Source of the DNA: Streptomyces sp. MA5143a
Lineage (GTDB): Bacteria; Actinomycetota; Actinomycetes; Streptomycetales; Streptomycetaceae
Assembly (NCBI RefSeq): GCF_900290235.1
Contig: NZ_OLMK01000103.1
Span: 1 to 64,000 of the forward strand
DNA: 64,000 bases
Direction: 5' to 3'
Shown: piece after piece, positions 16,885 to 24,982 of the stretch
Layout of the letters: each line of letters starts with the position of its first letter
How positions within the stretch are numbered: position 1 is the stretch's first letter
Notes under the pieces: model-generated
Databases searched by the model: none
What the model was told of the DNA's origin: nothing
The model's input: the letters and a program-made list of their open reading frames with translations, nothing else
Translations under genes and position numbers: made by a program

Positions 16885-17787
16885 CTAGCGGGAGATTTCA
16901 GCGTACGGAACGCCGGTCGCGCGTCGGGCCACCCGGCGTGCGACCTCGGCGAACGCCGGGGCGGCGGGCGAGTGACCGGCCTCCGGAAACACGACGGCGG
17001 CCACCAAGCCGAGGGGCTCCTTCGGAGCGACGTTATGCACTCCCGGGTGCGGGAACATCCGGGTGGCCGACAGCGGCATCAGTCCCACCATGTGCTGGTA
17101 GGCGATCTTCAAGGACACGTCCCGGGCCGAGCGGGCGTGGAAGCCGACCGTCGGGGCGTCGTCGTCCCCGTGTCGTCCGCCCACCCAGAAGTCGAGACCC
17201 GGCTCGGGGGTGACCCAGGGCTGGTCGAAGACCTCGGTCACGTCCACCGCGGCTGCCCCAGCCAGCGGATGCCCCTTCCACAGCGCGAGGGAAGCGGGCT
17301 CGGTGAAGATCGGTACCCGTGTCACGCCCGGCATGTCGACGTTCAGGGGCAACAGCGCCACGTCGTACTCGCCGGCCAGCAGCGGGGCGAGACCCTGGTG
17401 GAAGTCCGCTTCATGTACCCGGACCGTGACGCTGGGATACCGCTCGCAGAACGCCTCGATGACCGGATGCGTCAGCTCCGCGAGAGCCACCCCGTAGAGC
17501 GCGACCCGCACCTCGTCCCGTCGCCTGGCCCTGATGGCGCCCGCGGCGGCGGCGAGCCGGTCGGCATCGGCCAGCACCTCGCCCGCCCGTTCGAGCAGTT
17601 CCGCGCCGTCGGCGGTGAGCGCCACATGCCGTTTGTCGCGGTCGAACAGCTGGACGCCCAGCTCACGCTCGAGGGCGGCGATCGATCGCGTCAGCGCGGG
17701 CTGGGTGAGGTGCAGACGCTCGGCGGCGACCCGGTAATTCAAGGTCTCGGCGAGCGCCGAGAAATGGCGCAGGTTCCGGAGTTCCAC
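16885..17787 (-). CDS. LysR-type transcriptional regulator
   Basis: LysR regulator of 300 residues with a GTG start at 17787 and a GGAGGG about 6 bases upstream. The N-terminal winged helix-turn-helix (RNLRHFSALAETLNYRVAAE, then LHLTQPALTRSIAALE) is followed by a periplasmic-binding-like effector domain (about 90-290). It is convergent with the maleylacetate reductase (stops 6 bp apart) and divergent from the flavin monooxygenase at 18004. The 216-bp divergent gap is the natural place for its operator. An aromatic acid or ring-cleavage intermediate is the usual kind of inducer for such neighbours. Confidence 0.92.
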   Translation of the reverse strand: MELRNLRHFSALAETLNYRVAAERLHLTQPALTRSIAALERELGVQLFDRDKRHVALTADGAELLERAGEVLADADRLAAAAGAIRARRRDEVRVALYGVALAELTHPVIEAFCERYPSVTVRVHEADFHQGLAPLLAGEYDVALLPLNVDMPGVTRVPIFTEPASLALWKGHPLAGAAAVDVTEVFDQPWVTPEPGLDFWVGGRHGDDDAPTVGFHARSARDVSLKIAYQHMVGLMPLSATRMFPHPGVHNVAPKEPLGLVAAVVFPEAGHSPAAPAFAEVARRVARRATGVPYAEISR

Positions 17788-18003
17788 TCAGCCCTCCAGA
17801 AAGGCGAGGTCCACGACGTTGTGGTCCGCGCCAGGTTACAGCGCGCTTCCCCGCACGTCACCAGTCAGAAATGTGCGGCATTCCCGTCACCCTCTCCGAC
17901 CTGCTGTGATGCACGACACTCATCAAGCCCGCAATCACCGGCATTGGACGGTTCTTCACCGCGCTGCCAACACTCCCTTCAGGCCGACCCGGAACATTAG
18001 CGG

Positions 18004-19266
18004 ATGGGGTGCGAATTGTCCGAGACAACCGAGACAACCAAGGCAGCCGAGAAAATCATCGAGATTCCGCAGCCGGAGCCGGATCTGACCCCGGAGGAAC
18101 TGGTGCGCCGGGCCGCCGGCATGAGGGCCTGGCTACGTGATCATCAGGACGAGACCGAGCAGCGGACCGGTATCTCCGAGGACACGCACAAGGCGTTCCT
18201 GAAGGCGGGCTTCTACCGGTCCCTCCAGCCACGCCGCTTCGGCGGCTACGAGTTCGACCTGCGGACCTACTCCCGAATGGTCACCGAGGTGGCCCGCGGC
18301 TGCCCGTCCAGCGGCTGGAACCTGTGTCTGGCCGCCTCCCACAGCCTAGTGGTGGCCGGCCGCTTCCCCGAGAGCACCCAGCGCGAGGTGTTCGGGCCGG
18401 ACGGTGACTTCCGGGCCCCGCTGCCGATCGCCCCGAGCGCCACCGCGACGAGGGCCCCCGACGGGTACCTGGTCAACGGCCGCTGGGACTACTCCTCCGG
18501 AGTCAACGTCTCCACGCACTTCCTGGGCGGCGTCCTCATCATCGACGAAGAGGGCGGCATACCCACCCCGGGCATGGTGCTCGTGCCCTCCGGCTGGCGG
18601 ATGCTCGACAACTGGGGCGAGATCCTGGGCTTCCGCGGCAGCGGCTCCAACAGCGTCGTGGCCGAGGACGCCCTCGTACCGTACGAGTACGTGTCCAGGA
18701 CCCATCTCGGGGCGGCCGACGCCACCGACGGGCCGGGGGTGGAACTGCACGGCAACCCGATGTACGCGGGCCGGCTGATGCCGTTCTTCAACATCCAGCT
18801 GTGTTCGATCGTGGCGGGCACCGCCTGGGCCGCGGTCGACGAGTACCAGCGGATCATCACCACCAAGAACAGCCAGCTGCCGACCTTCAGGCCGCGCAGT
18901 CACGATCCGGAACACCAGCGCAATCTCGGCCTGGCCACGGCCCTGGCCGACAGCGCGCAGCGGATCATCCTGTCGGTCGCGGACGACTACACCGCGTACG
19001 CCGCCCGGGGCCTGGCAGGGGGCGAGCCCTTCTCCGAACTGGACGACCAGGCCCTCTCCCTCACGGCCCGACAGTCCGGCCAACTCGCCTGCCAGGCCGT
19101 CGAGATGCTGGCCTCGGCCAGTGGCTCCAGCGCGCTGGCTAATGGCGAGCGCATGCAGCGGTACCTGCGCGACGTCGCCACGTACAAGACACACATCAAC
19201 GCGCAACACGGCTCGTGGGCCACGGGGTACGCCCGTTCTCTGCTCGGGCTGGAGACTCCGGCGTGA
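18004..19266 (+). CDS. Class D flavin-dependent monooxygenase, oxygenase component
   Basis: Acyl-CoA-dehydrogenase-fold oxygenase of 420 residues, of the two-component type (HsaA, HpaB/C2, resorcinol or chlorophenol 4-monooxygenases) that uses reduced flavin from a partner. Features: FRSLQPRRFGG-like N-terminal segment (YRSLQPRRFGGYEFDL), ARGCPSSGWNLCLAASHS, GRWDYSSGVNVSTHFLGG, the loop GFRGSGSNSVVAEDALVP, and a C-terminal helical bundle ending HGSWATGYARSLLG. The annotated ATG at 18004 lacks a clear ribosome-binding site; the TTG at 18016 (MSETTETTK) with GGATGGGG 7 bases upstream is a good alternative start. The stop overlaps the reductase start. Substrate is inferred to be a phenol upstream of hydroxyquinol. 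Confidence 0.88.
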   Translation: MGCELSETTETTKAAEKIIEIPQPEPDLTPEELVRRAAGMRAWLRDHQDETEQRTGISEDTHKAFLKAGFYRSLQPRRFGGYEFDLRTYSRMVTEVARGCPSSGWNLCLAASHSLVVAGRFPESTQREVFGPDGDFRAPLPIAPSATATRAPDGYLVNGRWDYSSGVNVSTHFLGGVLIIDEEGGIPTPGMVLVPSGWRMLDNWGEILGFRGSGSNSVVAEDALVPYEYVSRTHLGAADATDGPGVELHGNPMYAGRLMPFFNIQLCSIVAGTAWAAVDEYQRIITTKNSQLPTFRPRSHDPEHQRNLGLATALADSAQRIILSVADDYTAYAARGLAGGEPFSELDDQALSLTARQSGQLACQAVEMLASASGSSALANGERMQRYLRDVATYKTHINAQHGSWATGYARSLLGLETPA

Positions 19267-19835
19267 ACCGGCAGACGCCCGCCGCGACGGCGCCCGGCGG
19301 TGGCCCGTCGGACGACCCCGACCTGTTCCGGCAGGTGCTCGGCCACTACCCGACGGGTGTCACGGTGGTCACCGCGAAGGAACCCGACGGCACCCCCGTC
19401 GGCATGGTGATCGGCTCGTTCACCTCGGTGTCCCTGGACCCTCCGCTCGTCGCGTTCCTCCCCGGCCGCTCCTCCACGACCTGGCCCAGAATCATGGCCG
19501 GCGGCGCCTTCTGCGTGAATGTGCTGGCCGCCGGCCAGGAGGGCCGCTGCCGGGACGTCAGCGCCAAGGCACCCGACGTCTTCGACCGTCACCCGTGGCG
19601 CGGCGCGCCCTCGGGCAGCCCCGTCCTGGCGGGCGCCGTCGCCTGGATCGACTGCGACATCGCCGACGTGTGGACCCTCGGCGACCACTACTTCGTCCTC
19701 GGCCGGGTGCGGGAACTCGGGGTGGAGAAGACCGGCGTCTCGCCGCTGGTCTTCTCCCGGGGGCGGCTCGCCCCGTTGCCGCCCCGCCGGGACCACGACG
19801 AATCGGCCGACTACACATGGCCCGACTGGTTCTGA
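19263..19835 (+). CDS. Flavin reductase partner of the class D monooxygenase
   Basis: Flavin reductase (FMN-binding split-barrel, HpaC-like) of 190 residues that supplies reduced flavin to the adjacent oxygenase. Family block FRQVLGHYPTGVTVVTAK, then GMVIGSFTSVSLDPPLVAFL and GGAFCVNVLAAGQE, with HYFVLGRVRELG near the end. The GTG at 19263 overlaps the oxygenase stop (GTGA), as expected for a stoichiometric pair. A CoA ligase gene follows after 35 bases. Confidence 0.92.
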   Translation: MNRQTPAATAPGGGPSDDPDLFRQVLGHYPTGVTVVTAKEPDGTPVGMVIGSFTSVSLDPPLVAFLPGRSSTTWPRIMAGGAFCVNVLAAGQEGRCRDVSAKAPDVFDRHPWRGAPSGSPVLAGAVAWIDCDIADVWTLGDHYFVLGRVRELGVEKTGVSPLVFSRGRLAPLPPRRDHDESADYTWPDWF

Positions 19836-19870
19836 GAGCTCTGAGGGCTCTGAGAGAGGAGAGACGCACC

Positions 19871-21400
19871 ATGCGCGATCAAGGGCTCGGCTCATGGCCC
19901 GCGCGGCGTGCCCGCATGGCACCGGAGGCCACCGCCGTCGTGCACGACGGTGGATCCCTGTCCTACGAAGAACTGGCCGCGCGCGTGACGCGGCTCGCTC
20001 ACGCCTTGCGTGCCCTGGGGGTCGGCCACGGCGACCGGGTGGCCTACCTCGGCGTGAACCATCCGGCCCTGGCGGAAACCCTGTTCGCCACGAACGCGCT
20101 GGGCGCCGTCTTCGTCCCGCTCAACACCCGCCTCGCGGCCCCCGAGTTGGCCTTCATCCTGGGCGACTCGGGAGCGACGGTGCTGGTGTTCGGGGCCGAA
20201 CTCACCGACATCGTTCACGCGTTCAGGGACGACGTCGAGGTGAAGCACTACGTCGAGGTGGGGAAGGCGTACGAGGAGCTGCTCGCGAACGCACCCGACG
20301 ACCCCCCGGACGAGACGGTCGGCCTCGATGAGGTGTGCATGATCCAGTACACCTCGGGCACCAGCGGCCGTCCGAAGGGCGTCATGCTCACCCACGCCAA
20401 CATCGCCTGGAACTGCTTCAACCTCCTGCTGGACGTGGACATCGCCTCCGACGACGTCGCTCTGGTGGTGGCACCGATGTTCCACACCGCCGCCCTCAAC
20501 ACCGTCTTCCTGCCGGGCTTCCTCAAAGGAGGGACGTCGGTGCTGATGGGCGGTTTCGATCCGGAACGGGTGCTCGACGTCATCGCCGAGCACCGGGTGA
20601 CGAGGATGTTCGGCGTGCCCGCGATGTACCGGGCCATGGCCCGGTCGTCGCGGTGGGCGACGGCCGACCTGTCGTCGATCCGGATCCTGATGTGCGCGGC
20701 GGCACCCGTACCCAAGGCCCTCATCCACACATACCAGGACCGTGGCCTGACCTTCCTCCAGGCGTACGGCCTGACCGAGACCGCCCCCGCCGCGCTGGGC
20801 CTGCGCGCACCGGACAGCATCCGCAAGGTCGGCTCGGCCGGCACACCCTGCTTCTTCACCGACGTACGCGTGGTGCGGCCCGACCTCACCGATGTCGCAC
20901 CGGGCGAGGTCGGCGAGGTGATCATCGAGGGCCCCAACGTGATGAAGGGCTACTGGCAGTGGCCCGAAGCGACCAAGGACGCCTTCGTGAACGGAAGTTG
21001 GTTCCGCTCCGGAGACGCGGCCACCGTCGACGAGGAGGGGTACGTCACGATCGTCGACCGGATCAAGGACATGTACATCTCCGGCGGGGAGAACGTCTAT
21101 CCGGCCGAGGTCGAGCAACTCCTCTACCAGCATCCCGCGGTCGCCGAATGCGCGGTGATCGGCGTACGCGACGAACGATGGGGCGAGGTCGGCAGAGCGC
21201 TGGTCGTGCCCCGCGCGGGCGCCGGCGTGTCGCCCGACGACATCATGGACTCCCTGTCCGGCCGACTCGCCAAGTACAAGCTCCCCAAGTCGGTCGTCCT
21301 CGTCGACGCCCTGCCCCGCAACGCCACCGGCAAGATCCTCAAGGCCCACCTGCGCAGCCGGTACGGCTCCCTGTCGGACCGCGGCGCCGAGGAGACATGA
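19871..21400 (+). CDS. AMP-dependent acyl/aryl-CoA synthetase
   Basis: Adenylate-forming ligase of 509 residues that activates a carboxylic acid to its CoA thioester through an acyl-AMP. Motif P-loop YTSGTSGRPKGVMLTHANI near 155-175, A5-type QAYGLTETAP, A7-type WFRSGDAATVDEEGYVTIVD, IKDMYISGGENVYPAEVE, and the catalytic Lys in PRNATGKILKAHL. RBS-like AGAGAGGAGAG ends about 5 bases before the ATG. Placement behind the two-component monooxygenase suggests an aromatic or side-chain acid substrate, for example activation of a dihydroxybenzoate or phenylpropanoid acid (inference). Its TGA overlaps the ATG of a truncated next gene. Confidence 0.92.
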   Translation: MRDQGLGSWPARRARMAPEATAVVHDGGSLSYEELAARVTRLAHALRALGVGHGDRVAYLGVNHPALAETLFATNALGAVFVPLNTRLAAPELAFILGDSGATVLVFGAELTDIVHAFRDDVEVKHYVEVGKAYEELLANAPDDPPDETVGLDEVCMIQYTSGTSGRPKGVMLTHANIAWNCFNLLLDVDIASDDVALVVAPMFHTAALNTVFLPGFLKGGTSVLMGGFDPERVLDVIAEHRVTRMFGVPAMYRAMARSSRWATADLSSIRILMCAAAPVPKALIHTYQDRGLTFLQAYGLTETAPAALGLRAPDSIRKVGSAGTPCFFTDVRVVRPDLTDVAPGEVGEVIIEGPNVMKGYWQWPEATKDAFVNGSWFRSGDAATVDEEGYVTIVDRIKDMYISGGENVYPAEVEQLLYQHPAVAECAVIGVRDERWGEVGRALVVPRAGAGVSPDDIMDSLSGRLAKYKLPKSVVLVDALPRNATGKILKAHLRSRYGSLSDRGAEET

Positions 21401-21480
21401 CGCCAGGCTCCGTGCGTAGGACGCGGGCCCAGCCCCGGCCCACCGCACGGGACCTTCTCGATGCCTCCAAGCGCGTGCAC
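21397..21480 (+). pseudogene. 5' stub of a gene cut off by an IS630 fragment
   Basis: An ATG overlapping the CoA-ligase stop (ATGA) opens MTPGSVRRTRAQPRPTARDL, then LDAS. After about 25 codons the sequence becomes antisense transposase. This looks like the beginning of the operon's next gene, lost when the IS630-type element inserted or recombined. Identity cannot be told. Confidence 0.4.
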
Positions 21481-21750
21481 CTCACCAGCGGAGACCACGG
21501 CGGGCCGAAGGACGAAAGCCGAAAGGCCGGCGGAAGACCAGCAGTCTCGGCGGCAAGGCGCGAGGTCGTCGGGTGTGTCGAAGGCGGTGTTGGCCATGGC
21601 GCGGCGTGCCAGTGACCAGACGGCCTCGACGGGGTTCGGGTCAGGTGCATACGGCGGGAGGCGGACGGTGGTGAGCCAGTCATGCTCGGCCCGCGAGGTG
21701 ATCGGGCAGGCACGGGGCCCAGGTCCGCGATCACTCGCAGGAGCGAGCAG
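21455..21750 (-). pseudogene. IS630-family transposase C-terminal fragment
   Basis: Contains HDWLTTVRLPPYAPDPNPVE followed by AVWSLARRAMANTAFDTPDD. This is the third catalytic block (the Glu of the DDE triad in NPVE) of IS630 transposases. The remainder is scrambled by frameshifts. No N-terminal part is present. Confidence 0.7.
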
Positions 21751-21759
21751 AGCCTGCCT

Positions 21760-22070
21760 CACGGCTTTGCCTGCCCCACCCCTGGTGTGGTGTCGGCGGG
21801 GAGGCGGAGCACGCGCCGCAGCTCTGCCTCGACGCGGCCCGCCACATCGAGGACGTCGCGCGCGTCGGGGTGGAGGGTGGCGAGGGTCTGCACGTGGGTC
21901 TCGCACGCGGCGACGGCGTCCTCGGCGCGTCCTGGTCCCAGCCGCCGGACCGCGCGATGTCGTGCAGCTCGAACGCGGCATCCGCCATGGCCCGCGCCCA
22001 CATCCCGACACGCGGCGCCCCGTCGGGCCGCCCGTCCCCTGCGGCTACCGGCTCCGCCGCCCGCGTGATC
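21760..22070 (-). other. Unassigned gene remnant
   Basis: Minus-strand frames read VGMWARAMADAAFELHDIAR and, after a shift, VAACETHVQTLATLHPDARD, then VEAELRRVLRLPADTTPG. The residue pattern is helical and protein-like, with third-position GC bias, but no family is recognisable and the frame is broken. From here to 22189 I see nothing further. Confidence 0.3.
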
Positions 22071-22189
22071 CTGGCAGTGCTCGGGCCGCTGCTCGGTCGA
22101 CGGCGCCGGGGGCTGCTCATGACGGAAGTCTGCCGCCTCGCCAACTGTCCTGTGACATCAAACCCTGAGCGCGTGCCACCGAAGTTTGA

Positions 22190-24340
22190 TCACAGAATGA
22201 CGGCGCGGTGGGGTTGGAGCAGAAGGAGCGCTGTGTCGTCTGTGTGTTGTTTGGTGTGGCCTACGTGGTGGATGAGGGCGTCGACGAGTTCGTGCAGTGG
22301 GAGGCTGCCGAGTCCACTGAGGTGGCGCGCGAGTTCGGCGGTGGTCTCAGTGATGTCGATCCCGGGAGTTTCCACGAGACCGTCGGTGTAGAGGGCCAGG
22401 AGGGAGGCTGTGGGGAAGGGCACCGTGCTGACCGGGTAGGACGGGGTCCCGATGCCGAGTCCGAGAGGCGGGCCAGGACGGATGCCGAGGGCGTGGGCTC
22501 GGTTGTCGGGGTGTCGCAGGAGTGGGGGCGGGTGGCCGGCGCTGGCGATGGCCACCTGCTGGCGGGCCAGGTCCAGGTGGGCGTAGAGACAGGTGACGAA
22601 ACGGCCGGCGTCGAGGTCGGCGAGGTCGCGGTCGGTGCGGGTGAGGACCTGGTCGGGTGCGGCACCGGCGGTGGCATGGGAGTGGACGGCCATGCGGACT
22701 TGGCCCATCAGGGCAGCCGCTGTCATGTCGTGGCCCTGCACGTCTCCGATGACTGCGGCGGCAGTGGTATCGGTGAGGCGGATGAGGTCGTAGAAGTCCC
22801 CGCCGATGTCCATGCCGTGGCTGGCGGGCAGGTAGCGGGCGGCGACGTCGAGTCCGGCGATGGTGGGCAGGGCGCGGGGCAGCAGAGCTTGCTGGAGGGT
22901 GTGGGCGAGGCTGTGCTTGGTCTCGTAGAGGTGTGCTCGGTCCAGGGCCTGGGCCACGAGGCCGGCGAGCGGAGTGAGGATCGAGCGTTCGGCAAGGGTG
23001 AAGGCGTGGGGCTGGTTGTAGGCGAGGAGGAGGCAGCCGAGGGGACGTCCGGAGCTGATCAGGGGCAGGAAGGCCCACGACTGCTTGCCGCTGTTCTGTG
23101 GCACCTTGGCATGGGGGTAGAGGCGGGTCAGTTCGCTGCGGTCGGCGAAGAAGGCCGCAGTGCCGGTGGCGAGCGCCCGGCCGGCGGGTGTCAGATCGGC
23201 GTCCGGGGGCACGCCGTCGAGTTGCTCGATGACGTCGCGGGTGTAGCCGCGGTGTCCGATGATGCGGATCCGGCAGGCGTCCACGGTCGACATGATCATG
23301 CCGTGGGCGCCGAAGGCGGGCAGAATCTGATCGGCGACCAGATCCACGACATCCTGGACGCCGATGGTCTCGGTCAGAGCGGCGGCCAGCACCATCAACA
23401 GGTGAATCCGGCTCTCCGGCGGACTGCCGACCCTTGGCCTGCTCTCCGGCGGACTGCCTGCCGAGGGCGGCTGCATGGCAATCGGCTTCGAGGCGCAGTC
23501 CGGTGTGATCAAGATGCTCATGCCGCTGTCGTCCGCGTGGAGGCGGAAGTCGAGCCACTGCTCCACCGGGCGCAGGACGGTCAGTGTGACAATCTCGTGG
23601 CTGTTCACGGCCATGCGGTACGCGTCCATGTACGTGGCGTTGTCCAGCCATGGCAGCGACTGCCAGGGCAGGGTTGCCAGCAGTTGTTCCGCGGGCCTGT
23701 CCAGGAGAGTGGCGGCTGCGGCGTTCACGAAGGTGATACGCCCTTCGAGGTCGAGGGCCAGGGTGCCGAGAGGGAGACGGTTCACCAGGTCGGCCGCTGC
23801 AAGCCCGGGCTGTGCCTTCGGCTGTGGATTGTAGGGGTGTATGAACCGCGGGCGCTCCGGGATGGGTGGAGCTACAGCCGCTGCGTCAAGGACCCGGGCA
23901 ATACGCTGGGCACCGCGAGTGATGCGGCGGCGCTCGCTGGGGCTGAGCGGAGAACGACCCGGAGTCCAGGCCAAGAGCAGCACACCTCGGCAGTGCCGCA
24001 CGCCCGTGAGCGGGATTGCCGCCATCGCGTTTGGATACGGAACGCCCGCTGCCACACGCGGGTAGAGCTGGGCCAGCTCCTCCAGAGAACCCGCCCAGAC
24101 GAATCGCTCTTCACGTACCGCGTCCTGCATCAGACCGCGAACGGCAAAGACAGTCCGCCACCATGGCGCGAAAGCCTCGACCGATACACCACACAGCGCG
24201 ATCAACCCCAGCGTGGCTTCGGCCGGGTCCAGCAAATAGACGCCGCCGAATCTGGCGCCCGCACCGCGCACCGCCGCCGCCAATGCGTCGTCGAAGGGAT
24301 CGCCCTCAGCCAGCCCTTCGCCAACTCCGATCCCGCTCAT
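22190..24340 (-). CDS. GAF-PAS-GAF SpoIIE-type PP2C phosphatase
   Basis: Cytoplasmic signalling phosphatase of 716 residues. An N-terminal GAF-like domain (about 10-150) is followed by a PAS domain (about 180-280; GTLALDLEGRITFVNAAAAT), a second GAF (about 315-470) and a C-terminal PP2C/SpoIIE domain (about 485-710). The phosphatase metal sites are visible as Asp515 in MDIGGDFYDLIRL, the GDVQGHDMTAAALM block, and TDGLVETPGID with a final DDTALLLL. Streptomyces have many such proteins that dephosphorylate anti-anti-sigma factors. The ATG at 24340 is preferred to the GTG at 24352 because GAGG lies about 11 bases upstream of it. No partner anti-sigma gene is adjacent, so it is an orphan. Confidence 0.9.
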   Translation of the reverse strand: MSGIGVGEGLAEGDPFDDALAAAVRGAGARFGGVYLLDPAEATLGLIALCGVSVEAFAPWWRTVFAVRGLMQDAVREERFVWAGSLEELAQLYPRVAAGVPYPNAMAAIPLTGVRHCRGVLLLAWTPGRSPLSPSERRRITRGAQRIARVLDAAAVAPPIPERPRFIHPYNPQPKAQPGLAAADLVNRLPLGTLALDLEGRITFVNAAAATLLDRPAEQLLATLPWQSLPWLDNATYMDAYRMAVNSHEIVTLTVLRPVEQWLDFRLHADDSGMSILITPDCASKPIAMQPPSAGSPPESRPRVGSPPESRIHLLMVLAAALTETIGVQDVVDLVADQILPAFGAHGMIMSTVDACRIRIIGHRGYTRDVIEQLDGVPPDADLTPAGRALATGTAAFFADRSELTRLYPHAKVPQNSGKQSWAFLPLISSGRPLGCLLLAYNQPHAFTLAERSILTPLAGLVAQALDRAHLYETKHSLAHTLQQALLPRALPTIAGLDVAARYLPASHGMDIGGDFYDLIRLTDTTAAAVIGDVQGHDMTAAALMGQVRMAVHSHATAGAAPDQVLTRTDRDLADLDAGRFVTCLYAHLDLARQQVAIASAGHPPPLLRHPDNRAHALGIRPGPPLGLGIGTPSYPVSTVPFPTASLLALYTDGLVETPGIDITETTAELARHLSGLGSLPLHELVDALIHHVGHTKQHTDDTALLLLQPHRAVIL

Positions 24341-24539
24341 GCAGCGCAACACCTCACGCCCATGCCCAGAACGCTAACCCCGCACGAGGGCGACGGCATG
24401 TGGATCAACCTGTTGGCGTCCACAAAGGCACACCCAGTCCGGTGTCCCTTGCCCGACACAGGTCCTCGAAGAGGACGGCATGGGCAGATGGTGTCGCGAC
24501 CGGGGACCGTGTGGCTCGACATCCCTTCGAGGGCTCGCG

Positions 24540-24740
24540 CATCGGCCTCCGGTCCAGACGCTCCGGTGCGCTCCACCGCCTGCCACCGCTCGTCGATGAA
24601 CAGCAACGGCACCCCGTCCTGCGGAGCGGTGAGCACGATGTCGGCCTGGGCGCCGCCCTTGCCCGGCGCGTTCCACCCCTTCGCAGCGCGGTCGGAGACG
24701 TCCCGCCCACGAGTACGAGACCAACCACTACGCTCAGCAC
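24540..24740 (-). pseudogene. Replication-relaxation-like protein remnant
   Basis: Reads GWNAPGKGGAQADIVLTAPQ then DGVPLLFIDERWQAVERTG. The ADxVLTAPxDxVPLLFIE pattern resembles the nuclease-like C-terminal part of replication-relaxation family proteins found on actinomycete integrative elements. Truncated at both ends. The rest of the gap between 24341 and 24982 shows nothing recognisable. Confidence 0.4.
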
Positions 24741-24982
24741 CAGCCCTGACCGGCGGCTGGAGTCAACGCATAGAGCCTCCACCGATCCCGGAGCGGTTCA
24801 ACCTCTCCCCCGCACCACCCACTGACAAGGGGCCGCGCATGCGGGTGTTGAACCATTCGAGCTCGATACCACAGCAGTTCAGCGGGTGCCCTGTGGGTCG
24901 GGCATCGTGGTAGCGGCTGAAGCGTAGATGGCGACTGCGTGCGGCGCCGCCCCCTCACACGGGGAGCGGCGCCCGGCGCGGT

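Noticed and set aside
22208..24913. A 901-codon open frame on the plus strand
   Set aside because: Antisense shadow of the SpoIIE-type phosphatase, which has all its metal-site motifs.
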